Source: Chersky-840 sp963794615
GTDB taxonomy: Bacteria > Actinomycetota > Acidimicrobiia > Acidimicrobiales > UBA8190
Assembly: GCA_963794615.1 (NCBI GenBank)
Contig: CAWCEP010000009.1
Coordinates: 1-64,000 of the forward strand
Length of the DNA stretch: 64,000 nt
Reading direction: 5' to 3'
Shown piece after piece: positions 26,828-36,430 of the stretch. Position 1 is the first letter of the stretch, and the number at the start of each line of letters is the position of its first letter. A program made the translations under genes and the position numbers. The notes below the pieces were generated by a model. The model saw nothing but the letters and a program-made list of their open reading frames with translations. It was not told the DNA's origin and searched no databases.

Positions 26828-28183
26828 TCATTGCTTGGGGATGTCCTCCAAGGGAGTGAGAGGCTGCCAATCGCCCTTCGGCCCGAGCGACGAATTGAAC
26901 TTCTCCAGGCGGAACGTGTCGTCGTCGTCGTACTTGCCCGTGTGCAGGGAGGCGTATTGGCCGGCCCCGTAGTCGCGTATGGCGCCATAGGCGTTCACGG
27001 CGTGGACCCAGTTTGCGACGTTGAGGTTCTTGCCGACCCTGTCGCCGATCTCCTGGAACAAGGTGAGGAGCTGACACGCGTCGTTGATGTTCCCGTACGT
27101 GTCGAGTCTCTTGCCGTTGGGTCCGGGGATGATGGTCTCGGCATTGGGTGCGACCTTGCCCGTCTCCTGCTTGTAGATCGATGCGCAGAACTTCCAGTTG
27201 GGGCTGGCGTCGTATTCGGCCTGGGTGGGCCCGCCTGCGGTGATGATGCCCTCGTAGGGGTTGGGATTGCGCCCTATCTGCCTTTCTTGCTGCCCGTAGC
27301 CGAGGGTGACGGTGGCGTCGTTGTCGGTGACGAGCATCACATCGGGCATCTCGGCCCGCACCTTCTCGATGAACTGCTGCGAGGTGACCTGAGTGCCGGA
27401 CACGAACAGCGCATTCACGTCTTCGGACTTCCAGCGCTCGATGAAGCTGTCGAGCTGTGTCTGGGCTGCCGAGGTATCGGACCCGGTGACGTCGAGGATG
27501 GCGGTGCTCCCCATGGGGACGCCAAGAGCCTTCAGCCCGGGCACGACGCTGTCGTTGACCACGTTCTCACTGGTGAGCTCGCCGAGGACGGCGATCTTCT
27601 TGCCCTTGAGGGTGTGTTGCTTCTGCATCAAGTTGAGCACGACCGTATCGACCCGTTCCGGTGTCGCTCCGGGGAAGACGATGACACCGGGCGGGGATTG
27701 GTTCATGATCGCCTGCGACAACTGGAACGTCATGAGCACGGTGCTGTGGTCTTTGGCCAGGCATGTCTGGGCGTCACCGGAGAAGTCGACGAAGTTGCCG
27801 ATCACGGCGAACACGTGGTCGTCTTCGGTGAACTTCGTACACAGCGCCAGCGCCGGGCCGTTCTGGATGGGGCAGAAGTACTGATAGTCGGGGACGATGG
27901 TGCGTCCCGCCACCCCACCGTGATTGTTCACGTACTTGATGAAATCGTCGTAGATGACGTTCTGGTTGACCCGGATCTGATTGACGAACTGCTGGATGCA
28001 GCTGAAGTCGACGAGGGAGACGCCCACCTTGATCGTCTTGGCCGTGACCCCCACCCCCAGCGTCGTCGACTGACCGGAACCGCTCGACGTCGTGGAGGTC
28101 GCCTTCCCCCCGCTGCTGCATGAAGCAAGCAGCGTCGCGCCCATCAACAGCGCCAGGATCCACACACTGTGCCTTCTACGCAC
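26828..28183 (-). CDS. ABC transporter substrate-binding lipoprotein (branched-chain/amide type)
   Basis: A 451-residue exported lipoprotein. The signal peptide 'VRRRHSVWILALLMGATLLASC' places the lipid-modified Cys at residue 22, followed by a Ser/Thr-rich tether. The mature part is a two-lobed type I periplasmic-binding fold (Peripla_BP_6 group): 'IKVGVSLVDFSCIQQFVN', 'NNHGGVAGRTIVPDY', 'VFAVIGNFVDFSGDAQTC', 'DVNALFVSGTQVTSQQFIEK'. The sequence is distant from true LivJ, so the ligand is not necessarily an amino acid. GTG 28183 follows GGGAAGGGAG. It is the first gene of the transporter operon, 83 bases before the MFS-LivF gene. Confidence 0.88.
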   Translation of the reverse strand: MRRRHSVWILALLMGATLLASCSSGGKATSTTSSGSGQSTTLGVGVTAKTIKVGVSLVDFSCIQQFVNQIRVNQNVIYDDFIKYVNNHGGVAGRTIVPDYQYFCPIQNGPALALCTKFTEDDHVFAVIGNFVDFSGDAQTCLAKDHSTVLMTFQLSQAIMNQSPPGVIVFPGATPERVDTVVLNLMQKQHTLKGKKIAVLGELTSENVVNDSVVPGLKALGVPMGSTAILDVTGSDTSAAQTQLDSFIERWKSEDVNALFVSGTQVTSQQFIEKVRAEMPDVMLVTDNDATVTLGYGQQERQIGRNPNPYEGIITAGGPTQAEYDASPNWKFCASIYKQETGKVAPNAETIIPGPNGKRLDTYGNINDACQLLTLFQEIGDRVGKNLNVANWVHAVNAYGAIRDYGAGQYASLHTGKYDDDDTFRLEKFNSSLGPKGDWQPLTPLEDIPKQ

Positions 28184-28464
28184 CGGCTCTCCCTTCCCGC
28201 TGGACGGGAACGCTACACCGGGTGTCGTTCTCAGCACCGGCATCGCCCGGGTGGGGTGGCCCCACGCCGATCGCGCTGCAGCCAGGACTCCGATCAGGTC
28301 GTCGATAGCGGTCCAGTTGACGACAAGGTCCCGGTTTGCCGCGACCGCCCCAGTTGGTAACGATAGGAGTACCACGACTCCGGGAACCTGTGGCACAGCA
28401 CGACGAAGGACCCTCTCTCGCCTTGCCGCGATTTTGCCTAGGGGGACTTCGCAGATGGATCCTT

Positions 28465-29598
28465 CTAGCCGAAGGCGGCGATGTTCTCCGCCTCGGTCGT
28501 CACCGCGGCGCCGAAACGCATGAAGATCTCGAGCAGGGAGTCCTCCGTCCACTCGAGCGCCGCGATTTGCTGGGTGGTCTCGTAGACGTCGTGGGCGAAC
28601 TCGTCGCGTCTCGTCTGGTAGTCACGCAGGGCATCGGTCATCGACGTGCCGTCGAGCCCGGCGTGCACGGCGTTGGCCAACAGCTCGGCGTCGCGGAAAG
28701 CGTCGGTGATGCCGTGCCCGGTCACCGGGTCCTTGTGGTAGCCGGCGTCGCCGACCAACGCCCATCCCTCGCCCCACGGCGTGCGAAAGAAACCTGGGAT
28801 CGTTCGGAAGGCAAAGAATCGTGACTCACGGGTGCCGGCACGCAACCACTCCCCGAGGCGCGGGTTTCCTACCGAGACGGTGGCGGCGTGGGCACTGTCG
28901 AGATCCTTCCCGGAATCGCGGAACCCGTCATCGTCCTTGCCCGCAAACAGGCAGACCTGCCCGTCGTTTGTCGGGAACAGACCCACGAAATGGCCCCGAT
29001 TGAAGGCCAGCTCCACCTTGTCGGCGGGAATCCCGCTGAAGTAGGCGTAGTGGCCGCTGCCCCGCGCCGGGCGCTCGTCATAGACCTCGGCCCCCGTCGC
29101 TTTGGCCACGAACGAGTGCGTGCCATCGGCACCGATGACAAGGGCGGCCCGTTCCTCGACCGGTCCGCCGTTTTCGTCCCGGCCGGCGATGCCGGCCACG
29201 CGGTTCTTGTCGTCACGCAGCAAAGCGGTAACCGTGATGCCTTCCCGCAGCTCAGCTCCTGCCTCCATCGCGGCGTCGACCAGCAATTTGTCCAGGACGG
29301 TGCGGCGAGGGGACACGGTCCCGGTGCCTTCCTCGATCGGAATGGGATCGTTGAACTCATTGGGACCGATCGTGAGCGTGAATGACGGCACGAAAGGGAC
29401 GTTGGTGGCGAGGACTCGGTCGAGGAGACCCCATCGACGGAGCTGGATCACCCCGCCGAACGTCACGCAGTGCGTGGAGACGGTGTCGCTCGGGAAGTGG
29501 GTTCGATCGACCATGAGCACCCGATGACCCTTGTCAGCAAGCAGCCGGGCCGTTGACGACCCTGCGCACCGAGACCCGACGACGATGGCGTCATACAT
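28465..29598 (-). CDS. FAD-dependent monooxygenase / geranylgeranyl-reductase-like flavoprotein
   Basis: A 377-residue class A flavoprotein. Dinucleotide fold 'YDAIVVGSRCAGSSTARLLADKGHRVLMVDR', middle motif 'LVIGADGTHSFVAKATGA', and FAD-ribityl motif 'GWALVGDAGYHKDPVTGHGITDAFRDAELLA' occur in the correct order. This group hydroxylates aromatic or polyketide substrates or reduces isoprenoid double bonds. AAGGAG seven bases before the ATG supports the start. It is upstream of the binding-protein gene on the same strand but separated by 281 bases with no other gene, so it is probably functionally linked without being in the same transcript. Confidence 0.85.
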   Translation of the reverse strand: MYDAIVVGSRCAGSSTARLLADKGHRVLMVDRTHFPSDTVSTHCVTFGGVIQLRRWGLLDRVLATNVPFVPSFTLTIGPNEFNDPIPIEEGTGTVSPRRTVLDKLLVDAAMEAGAELREGITVTALLRDDKNRVAGIAGRDENGGPVEERAALVIGADGTHSFVAKATGAEVYDERPARGSGHYAYFSGIPADKVELAFNRGHFVGLFPTNDGQVCLFAGKDDDGFRDSGKDLDSAHAATVSVGNPRLGEWLRAGTRESRFFAFRTIPGFFRTPWGEGWALVGDAGYHKDPVTGHGITDAFRDAELLANAVHAGLDGTSMTDALRDYQTRRDEFAHDVYETTQQIAALEWTEDSLLEIFMRFGAAVTTEAENIAAFG

Positions 29599-30114
29599 GG
29601 CGTCTCCTTAGGTCCACCCGAGAGGCAGTCGCGTCAGTTGAGGTCGGCTGCTCTGCGATTCTGGCACCTAGGGACGTCTGCGACCAGCCCGCACGTGGCC
29701 CCGGCCCAGATCGGTGGCGACGCTGAAAAGGGTCCCGAGCGAGCGCAGGCGCGAGTTTCGAGACGGATGAAGACTGCGACGTGCGCTACTTCCCGGCGGT
29801 CCGCCGGCTACGGCGGAATTCATCGAAGTCCGGCACGAAGGATCCTCGGCGGCGGACGGCGGCTCGCCAGCAGAACCAGGTGAGGGGACGTCGAAACCAT
29901 CGAAGGTCAATACCACCGGGGTCGCACTGGGGTGAAAGGAAGGCAGGCATTCCCTCGTACCGCCGGTACTCCTCTTCTCTGGAGGGCCTCAATGGTTGTT
30001 TCCTGCCATTTCTCCAGTATCGCGCCTCCCCGCCAATCGAGCGCCCTGGGTTCGGCGCTGCCACGGCCTACGTTCGGCGCCTCGTCAGCCCGTGTCGTAC
30101 GCGAGGCTGAGGGG
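29599..30114. other. 516-base intergenic stretch
   Basis: This lies between the divergent flavoprotein gene and the methyltransferase gene, and must hold both promoters. A 92-codon frame on the minus strand (29786-30064) has mixed codon use and no ribosome site. I could not support it as a gene. No repeat or RNA was recognised. Confidence 0.3.
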
Positions 30115-31029
30115 GTGTCGGACGCGCCCAAACAGCTTCCGGCCGTCACCCCGGGCCCGCTTGTCACGGTGGGCGACCGCGACGACCCGCAACTCGAGCT
30201 CTACCGAGACCTCAACGACTCGGCTCGACGCGTCCGGACCGACGCCGATCGGTCCGTCTTCGTGGTCGAGGGGAGGCTTGCCGTCGAGAGGCTCCTCACG
30301 TCCGATTACACGGTGCGCTCGCTGCTCGTCGACGACCACCAGGTGACAGCGGCGGCGGACATGGTGGCGGCCACGCGGGCCCAGGGGGCACCCGTGTTCG
30401 TGGGGTCTCGTTCCGTCGTGGCTGGCACGGTCGGCTTCGCCTTGCACCGGGGCGTGGTGGCGGTCGCCAACCGCCCGGCGCCTGCCCGTTCCGAACGGCT
30501 CCTGTCTGACGCCGTCGAAAGATCCGGTCCGGAGGGAGTTCCTCGGCTCGTGGCGGTCCTCGAAGGGCTCAACGACCATGAGAACATCGGGGCCCTCTTC
30601 CGCAACGCCGCCGCCTTCGGGGTGGCCGCCGTCCTCCTCGACCCCACGTGCGCCGACCCGCTCTACCGCCGGTCGATCCGGGTGTCGATGGGTCATGTCC
30701 TGCACATGCCGTTCGCCCGGCTGGTGCCGTGGCCCACGGGGCTGAACGGGTTGAAGGACGCAGGATTCGTGGTCGCCGCGTTGGCGCCGCGTCCGGCTAC
30801 CCACAGCGGGGTCCCTGTGGCCAGTCTCTCCGAGCTGAAGGCTTCGACGGTCGGCTCAGATCGCGCCGTCGGCGTGGCGCTCCTCCTCGGTGCCGAGGGG
30901 CCGGGTCTGACAGCTGGGGCCCTGGCCGCGTCCGACGTGGTGGTTCCGATCCCGATGGCGGTTGGAGTGGACTCGCTGAACGTGGCAACAGCCGCCGCCG
31001 TTGCCTTCCATACGCTCGCCGATCCCTGA
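30115..31029 (+). CDS. TrmH/SpoU-family RNA 2'-O-methyltransferase
   Basis: A 304-residue SPOUT enzyme that methylates ribose 2'-OH in tRNA or 23S rRNA using SAM. An N-terminal substrate-binding domain ('VFVVEGRLAVERLLTSDYTVRSLLVDD') precedes the knotted catalytic domain. Motif 1 is 'NDHENIGALFRNAAAFG', motif 2 'LLLGAEGPGL', motif 3 'IPMAVGVDSLNVATAAAVAFH'. GTG 30115, just after GAGGCTGAGGGG, begins the conserved part, although the frame is open back to 29932. It is monocistronic in appearance. Confidence 0.88.
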   Translation: MSDAPKQLPAVTPGPLVTVGDRDDPQLELYRDLNDSARRVRTDADRSVFVVEGRLAVERLLTSDYTVRSLLVDDHQVTAAADMVAATRAQGAPVFVGSRSVVAGTVGFALHRGVVAVANRPAPARSERLLSDAVERSGPEGVPRLVAVLEGLNDHENIGALFRNAAAFGVAAVLLDPTCADPLYRRSIRVSMGHVLHMPFARLVPWPTGLNGLKDAGFVVAALAPRPATHSGVPVASLSELKASTVGSDRAVGVALLLGAEGPGLTAGALAASDVVVPIPMAVGVDSLNVATAAAVAFHTLADP

Positions 31030-31198
31030 TGATGCAGAATTCCCAGCGAGGCGTGTGCGCGCGCCCGCGGCACGAACGTCGCGGGCAACGTCGCGTCGGT
31101 ACCGGTCATGAAGACAGGTGTTGTCGACTCGGGCCGAGGTTCTCGAGGATGACGAACTAACGTTGTGTGCACGGGATCGGCCCAACCCAGGACTCCGA

Positions 31199-31492
31199 AT
31201 GACTGACTATCTGGTGACATGCGTCGACCGAGCCAGCGGTGGTGATGCCGAGCACAATCACATCTACCAGGCGTTCGTTCGGCCTGTCAGCGGAGGCATG
31301 GGGAGGCTTCTGCCCGTCAAGGACATCCGACGCGAAATCAAGCTCGGGTACCACCATTTTCTGTCGGAGGACGAGCGGGGCCAACGCGTAGCGGTGAAAC
31401 GGTACAAGTGCAAATGTGGGTTCAAGACCATTCGGACCAAACGGGACGATATCCAGGACGACAATCTCTCGTTGAAGGGCCCCTGCACATAG
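31199..31492 (+). CDS. small DUF3892-like protein
   Basis: A 97-residue protein, charged and Lys/Arg-rich at the C terminus, starting 'MTDYLVTCVDRASGGDAEHNHIYQAFV'. The pattern 'ITCV...H.HI...' followed by an instruction-like 'DIRREIKLGYHHFLSEDERGQRVAVKRYKC' resembles the DUF3892 family of uncharacterised small proteins. Two close Cys ('YKCKCGF') could bind metal. No function is known, and the family assignment is by eye. Confidence 0.6.
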   Translation: MTDYLVTCVDRASGGDAEHNHIYQAFVRPVSGGMGRLLPVKDIRREIKLGYHHFLSEDERGQRVAVKRYKCKCGFKTIRTKRDDIQDDNLSLKGPCT

Positions 31493-31732
31493 CCCAGCCA
31501 CGATCGGCTCCGGGTTCGATCAGCGACCTCGCGGGCCTCGTCGACAGACGATCGAAGCTTTCGACGGCCATTCGACGACGGAAGTCGGAGCGTACGGTTC
31601 GTCGAGGCTGGGAATGGTACTCCCAATGTCGCGGTCGTACGGACATGCACAGGGCCATACCGCGCTGCCCACCTTGGAGGTGCTGGCACGGGTCTCCGAC
31701 CGGGGAGTTTGGAGGGCGCACGCCGGCGTGGA

Positions 31733-32989
31733 ATGGTGGCGGAGATGGTGAGAGGCAAGAGCGGGCGCCACGCCCGACGTCGCCCGACGACTGGGGTCTT
31801 GCCAACCCGCCCGGGACTCCGTCGCGCCCGACCACGCCACGCCCGCCCTCACCGAACCGGACGCGGGGCTGTCACGCTCCTTGTGCTCGTTTGTGCCGTC
31901 GTGATCGGTGTGCTGTACGTCGCTCCGTCGGCTGGAGAGAAGGCGGGGGTGCTTCGGCGGGCGCAGTCCCGGCTCTCGATCCCGTCGTCGACGTCATCGA
32001 CGTCGCCGCCGCCTGCGGTGGCAGCCGCCCCCGTGACATCGAGTCCGGCACCTCCGGCCGCCACCACGACCGCCCCGGTGCGTCGGAGCGCCCCTGCTCG
32101 CAGCACCACCCCGGTGAAACCGGCCGCCCCCCACAACCGGGCGCCCACTCCTGCGCCCGTCCCCCCCTCCCGACCACACGTCATGGTAATCATGATGGAG
32201 AACGAGACCTACAGCAGCGTGATCGGAAACGGCGCGCTTCCGTTTCTGAACGTCACCCTGGCCAGCCATTACCTCGTGCTCCAACAGGCGTTCGCCGTCG
32301 GTCACCCCAGCCTTCCCAACTACCTCGACGTGTTGTCCGGCTCGACATGGGGGGTGAGCAGTGATTGTTCCCCGGGCCCCGGTTGCCAGGGCGGCACGAG
32401 CCTTCCCAATCAACTCGACCAGGCGGGGATCAGTTGGGCGGGTTACATGGAGAGCATGCCGGTGGCCGGGTACACCGGGGGCGACGCCGGCGGCGCTGAC
32501 GGGTACGGGAACGAGCTCTATGCCCAACACCACAACCCCTTCATGTACTTCCCCAGCCTGGCTGCTGAATTGAGCACCCATGTGAAGCCCGTGACGAGCA
32601 TGGTGGGCGACCTCGGCAGCCCGAACCCGCCTGATTTCGTGTGGGTGACGCCGAACATGGTCGACGACATGCACGACGGGCCGCCCGCCACCGGAGACAG
32701 GTGGCTGTCGCAGCAGATTCCCACGATTCAGGCGTCCCCCTGGTATCGAGCGGGTGGGGTGATCCTCGTGTTGTGGGACGAGGGGCAGGACTCCGACACG
32801 TCTGGCATCGTCGGTGGCGGCGGTGGACACGTGGCCGGCATCGTGATCAGTCAGGCGCTCTCCGGAAGTGCGCCAGACTCCACACCGATCGATGACACCG
32901 GCATCCTGCGGTCGATCGAAAAGGTGTACGGCCTCTCGTACCTGAATGCGGCCACCGACCCAGCCCACGGGAGCCTTGCCGGTCTGTAG
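31733..32989 (+). CDS. membrane-anchored phosphoesterase-family protein (acid phosphatase / phospholipase C-like)
   Basis: A roughly 418-residue exported enzyme. A basic N terminus and one transmembrane helix ('AVTLLVLVCAVVIGVLYVA') are followed by a long Pro/Ala/Thr linker that spans the envelope. The catalytic domain has 'HVMVIMMENETYSSVIGNG' (metal/nucleophile region), 'HPSLPNYLDVLSGSTWG', 'VWVTPNMVDDMHDG' and 'VILVLWDEGQDSD', typical of the PF04185 phosphoesterases. It probably scavenges phosphate or cleaves lipid head groups outside the membrane. Several in-frame starts (31709-31748) are possible. Confidence 0.75.
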   Translation: MVAEMVRGKSGRHARRRPTTGVLPTRPGLRRARPRHARPHRTGRGAVTLLVLVCAVVIGVLYVAPSAGEKAGVLRRAQSRLSIPSSTSSTSPPPAVAAAPVTSSPAPPAATTTAPVRRSAPARSTTPVKPAAPHNRAPTPAPVPPSRPHVMVIMMENETYSSVIGNGALPFLNVTLASHYLVLQQAFAVGHPSLPNYLDVLSGSTWGVSSDCSPGPGCQGGTSLPNQLDQAGISWAGYMESMPVAGYTGGDAGGADGYGNELYAQHHNPFMYFPSLAAELSTHVKPVTSMVGDLGSPNPPDFVWVTPNMVDDMHDGPPATGDRWLSQQIPTIQASPWYRAGGVILVLWDEGQDSDTSGIVGGGGGHVAGIVISQALSGSAPDSTPIDDTGILRSIEKVYGLSYLNAATDPAHGSLAGL

Positions 32990-33076
32990 GACCACGAAGG
33001 ACTCGGGAGAGCGATATCGCCGACGAGCGGAGACCTTGCGTTCGCTCGGGCCAACGAGCGGTGAGACGATGTCGGA

Positions 33077-33945
33077 GTGAAACTCGACGATATCGCTCAG
33101 GAACTCTACGGCCTTCCCCCCGAGCGGTTCACCGAGATGCGGAACACCCGGGCCAAGGAGATCGCGGCGACGGGGGACCGAGAGCTCGCCGACGACGTGC
33201 GGAGACTTCCCAAGCCGACGGTTGCCGCCTGGCTCGCCAACGTGCTCGTGCGCACCCACGCCGGCACGGTCGAGCAACTGATCTTCCTCGGATCGGAGCA
33301 CCGGGACGCCCAGGGTCGCGGCGGGCGCGACGACATGCGCCGGGTGGCGGAGCGCCGTCGGGCGCTCGTCCGAGAACTGGTGGGTGTGGCCGCGCGATCT
33401 GCCGTCGACGCTGGACACTCGATGGGCTCACAGGTGCAACGACAACTCGAGGAGACACTCGAAGCGGCGGTGGCAGACGACGAGTCGGCCGCCATGCTGA
33501 GAACCGGGAGGCTGAGCAGCCCGATGATGTTCATCGGCTTTGGCGGGGCGGACCAGACGGGGCCACGTTCTGCTCAGCCCCCGGTGCCCAAGCGAACGTC
33601 GTCTCGTCACGAATCCACCGACAAGGAGCGCCAGGCCGCGGACAAGGCGCTCGCCGCCGCCACTCGATCCCTGTCGGACGCGAAGGGAGCCTTGGAGGCG
33701 GCCAACCGGTCGGTGAAGGAGGCTCGGGGTCGGCACAGTCAGGCGTCGGTCCGTCAGCCGCGCCGCGAACGCGGGAGCTCCGGGACGCCGACCGTCTCTT
33801 GGCGAAGGCAGACCAGGAGCTGGAGGCGAAGCTCCGCACTCGTTCAGACGCGGAGCAACGGCTCCAGGAAGCCGTGGATGAACACAAGGACCGACAACTC
33901 AACGTCGGCTCGGCCTCCACGCCGGGGCCCGTCCGGAGGCGTTGA
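33077..33945 (+). CDS. conserved actinobacterial coiled-coil protein, frameshifted
   Basis: About 289 residues when one missing base near 33753 is restored. The conserved N terminus is 'LDDIAQELYGLPPERFTEMRNTRAKEIAATGDRELADDVRRLPKPTVAAWLANVLVR'. After a Pro-rich hinge, a long charged coiled coil follows in the second frame, 'LRDADRLLAKADQELEAKLRTRSDAEQRLQEAVDEHKD'. Without correction the protein would continue into unrelated low-complexity sequence to 34312. No enzymatic motif was found; a structural or scaffold role is possible. Confidence 0.65.
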
Positions 33946-34002
33946 GTCCGGACGGTGGAAACACCCGGTCGCCAACACTTCTTCAGGCCGTAGTATGTCT
34001 CT

Positions 34003-34221
34003 GTGCCCGATGAAGACGATCGGCCCTCGAGGAGATACACGGAGCCTGCCCCCGAGAGCGGGTTGCAGGAGCTTCGGGCCCGGGGCCCGGGTCATGTGCT
34101 GGTGGCCCAGCCTCTCGCAAGAGGGGAGTGGGCCGTCTACGTGTCGGCGTCCGAGATGGTCGCCAATGACGCGACCGTTTTGGCCACCTTCGACGACGTC
34201 GCCGTCGACAAGGACGGCTGA
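34003..34221 (+). CDS. small hypothetical protein
   Basis: A 72-residue acidic protein from a GTG start, 57 bases after the coiled-coil gene. 'LRARGPGHVLVAQPLARGEWAVYVSASEMVANDATVLATFDDVAVDKDG' has no recognised motif. Codon bias is compatible with a real gene, but no ribosome site is visible. Confidence 0.4.
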   Translation: MPDEDDRPSRRYTEPAPESGLQELRARGPGHVLVAQPLARGEWAVYVSASEMVANDATVLATFDDVAVDKDG

Positions 34222-34348
34222 GCCGGGCCGGACCGCATTCCGGATTCGGTGCATCGCTTCCGCCCGGGCCCGTGCGGAACGGGGGAGCGCCACGCCATCC
34301 CCCGACCAGTGATCCGCGGTGGCGCCGGCCAGATGTCCAGCACTCGTC

Positions 34349-34678
34349 CTAGCCGACCGACGTGGTGAGAATGTCCTCCGTGGTGGGGCTGGGGATGTGG
34401 CGCAACACGCGGTAGTCCTCGGTCCGAACACCAAGATCGCTGGTCTCGGCGATCTTCCGACGCGTCCGTTCGGCCTCGGCCTCGGTCTCTTCGAGACCTT
34501 CTCCCTCCCACATGGAGAAAACGATGATCTCGTGACGCTGGCCGACTCGTTCGAGGCAAGTCAGTCCCCGGAATCCCGCATGTAGTGCCAATCGACGCGC
34601 CGTCGCGTCCAGCGCTTTGTTCAACGCCTCAAGCTCGTCGGGAACGACATGGAAGGTGAACACCCTTGCGTACTGCAT
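34349..34678 (-). CDS. antibiotic-biosynthesis-monooxygenase-like (dimeric alpha/beta barrel) protein
   Basis: A 109-residue ferredoxin-like domain. 'ARVFTFHVVPDELEALNKALDATARRLALHAGFRGLTCLERVGQRHEIIVFSMWEGEGLEETEAEAERTR' shows the strand-helix-strand pattern and the conserved Trp of ABM-fold proteins. These act as small heme-independent monooxygenases or isomerases, or merely bind ligands. It is isolated between the small hypothetical and the SDR operon. No substrate can be proposed. Confidence 0.7.
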   Translation of the reverse strand: MQYARVFTFHVVPDELEALNKALDATARRLALHAGFRGLTCLERVGQRHEIIVFSMWEGEGLEETEAEAERTRRKIAETSDLGVRTEDYRVLRHIPSPTTEDILTTSVG

Positions 34679-34773
34679 AGATCAGCATTGTGACATCTGG
34701 TGCCAGAGGGCCCCGGGCGCCGGGGCGAGGATTGTGCGTCGCTTGTGAATCGCGAGCCCGAACCCGGGCTTCC

Positions 34774-35778
34774 TCACGGGTCGCGGCGGTCGACCTTGCC
34801 GATCTCCTGCATCCAAGCCGCGGTGCGCCGGAGGCCTTCGTCCAGGCTGATGGGGTCGTACCCGAGCCGCTTGTAGGTTTTTGAGTCCGTCAGGTCGCGA
34901 CGCGGTGTGCTGACCGACGCCAGCTTGAACGCGATCGCCATCAGGGTGGGTCCGAAGACCGCCAGCAACTCGGGGTCATCGGAAGGTTCGACATCCTCCA
35001 CCCGGTGGTCGATGCCGGCCAGGGCACAGATCCGATTGCAGGCTTCGGCGGTGCTGACCACGTCCTCGGGGCGACCGTCGAGCATGTAGCGCTCGCCGGA
35101 CACGCCGCGGTCGAGGGCGAGAAGGCAGCCCCGTGCGATGTCGTCGGCGAAGACCCAACTCACCGGGAAGGTCAGGTACCGGGTGATGCGCTGACGAAGC
35201 GCCGAGAGGAGTACCCGGTTGAAGCTGGTCCGTCCCAGAGCGTTGCTCGCGACCGGCGAGGGGCCGAAGATCGCACCCGGGTGGGTGGTCACCACGTCTT
35301 GGCCGGCAGCGGCCCGCCCCATGGCATCTTGGAACGCGGCCATCTTGGTCAACGTGTAGGGATCCGAGCTCGGCTCCTTCATCACCGGCGCGTCCTCGCG
35401 GTCGAGGCCTCCGGTGGTGTCGAAGAACGTGCCCGTGCTGACGGCGACCACCCGACGGAGCCCGAGGGCCTGAGCGGCGTCGAGGACGTGTTTCGTGCCC
35501 TGGATGTTCACGGCTTCGAAGTCCGGCAGGTGTTGGCTGGCACCGCCCAGGAGTGCCGCACAGTGAATCGCCGAGTCCGCACCGGTGGCCGCGCCGAGGA
35601 CGTCGTCGGCATCGGTGACGTCGCCGCTGAAGATCTCGACACCCATGGCGGCCAGGGGCCCGGTGTCCGCCGACGCTCGTGCCAAGGCACGGACATGGTC
35701 GCCGCGCTCGATCAGCAGTCTGCAGACGTTGGCACCGGCCAGCCCCGTCGCCCCGGTGACGAAGACCGTCTCGCTCAT
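34774..35778 (-). CDS. extended SDR: NAD-dependent epimerase/dehydratase-like (dihydroflavonol-reductase/3-beta-HSD type)
   Basis: A 334-residue Rossmann enzyme. The cofactor loop is 'VFVTGATGLAGANVCRLL' and the catalytic Tyr/Lys lie in 'SDPYTLTKMAAFQDAM'. 'STGTFFDTTGG' supplies the Ser/Thr, and 'THPGAIFGPSP' is the family's substrate-loop segment. The branch includes 3-beta-hydroxysteroid dehydrogenase and dihydroflavonol reductase. Its ATG overlaps the stop of the AhpD-like gene (ATGA), so the two are cotranscribed. Confidence 0.85.
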   Translation of the reverse strand: MSETVFVTGATGLAGANVCRLLIERGDHVRALARASADTGPLAAMGVEIFSGDVTDADDVLGAATGADSAIHCAALLGGASQHLPDFEAVNIQGTKHVLDAAQALGLRRVVAVSTGTFFDTTGGLDREDAPVMKEPSSDPYTLTKMAAFQDAMGRAAAGQDVVTTHPGAIFGPSPVASNALGRTSFNRVLLSALRQRITRYLTFPVSWVFADDIARGCLLALDRGVSGERYMLDGRPEDVVSTAEACNRICALAGIDHRVEDVEPSDDPELLAVFGPTLMAIAFKLASVSTPRRDLTDSKTYKRLGYDPISLDEGLRRTAAWMQEIGKVDRRDP

Positions 35779-36362
35779 GCCGGGGCCTGCTCCGACAGGT
35801 CGGCGTAGGCGCTGTCGACCTGGTCAGGGCCATAGGCAATGACCGGAGGGCTCGTCCCGAACACGTCGAGGGTGTGGATGAAGCGATGCAGACCCATGGT
35901 GCTGGCACACGTGAACCCGAGCTCGACGATTTGGGCGGCGGTGAAGACCTTGCCGAGCTCTCGGTACACCTCATCGTCGATGGCGTGGTGGTCGGCCGAC
36001 AAGAGGTCCAGGAACTCCACGGCCAGGCGTTCCTGTTCCGTGAGTTGAAAGTGTCCGGGAGCAACCAGGCAGGCGACATCCTCGTCGGTGATGGAGTCGT
36101 GCTTGCGAGACTGCATGCAGGGCTGACACTCGCCCAACTGGGCGCTGCGGATCCGGATGAGCTCGACGATCCGCGCCCCCAGGAGGCTCTGTTTTCCCAT
36201 GACGCTCCGTGCCGCGTTGGTCATGAGGATCTGCGCCGTCTTGTAGGCGAAGATCTGCAACGGGACCGGCGTGGCGTAAGTGCCGTCGGCGACTCCCTCC
36301 TCGATCATCCGTCTCGGTTCGTCGGCGAGCTGGCCCAACGGGATCGGTTCTATCCTGGGCAT
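35775..36362 (-). CDS. carboxymuconolactone decarboxylase / AhpD-like protein
   Basis: A 195-residue helical protein of the CMD/AhpD family. The redox motif is 'LGECQPCMQSRKHD', with C79, C82 and H88 arranged as in AhpD. AhpD-type members are thiol peroxidase partners, while others are decarboxylases without Cys; the CxxC here favours the redox type. It precedes the SDR gene with a 4-base overlap and is divergent from the SDR at 36431. The 68-base gap includes CTTATAAG (36411-36418). Confidence 0.82.
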   Translation of the reverse strand: MPRIEPIPLGQLADEPRRMIEEGVADGTYATPVPLQIFAYKTAQILMTNAARSVMGKQSLLGARIVELIRIRSAQLGECQPCMQSRKHDSITDEDVACLVAPGHFQLTEQERLAVEFLDLLSADHHAIDDEVYRELGKVFTAAQIVELGFTCASTMGLHRFIHTLDVFGTSPPVIAYGPDQVDSAYADLSEQAPA

Positions 36363-36430
36363 GCGTTCCTACTCTCGGCCGGTACAGCGATCGGTTGCTG
36401 TCCTTTCGAACTTATAAGGCGGGTGGTGTC

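Noticed and set aside
24789..26972. 727-codon open frame antisense to the MFS-LivF gene
   Set aside because: It encodes an Asp/His/Gln-rich low-complexity product typical of the complement of GC-rich genes. The minus strand has clear MFS and ABC domains.
29786..30064. 92-codon frame on the minus strand
   Set aside because: No ribosome site, no homology recognised, and it overlaps the likely promoter region of the methyltransferase.
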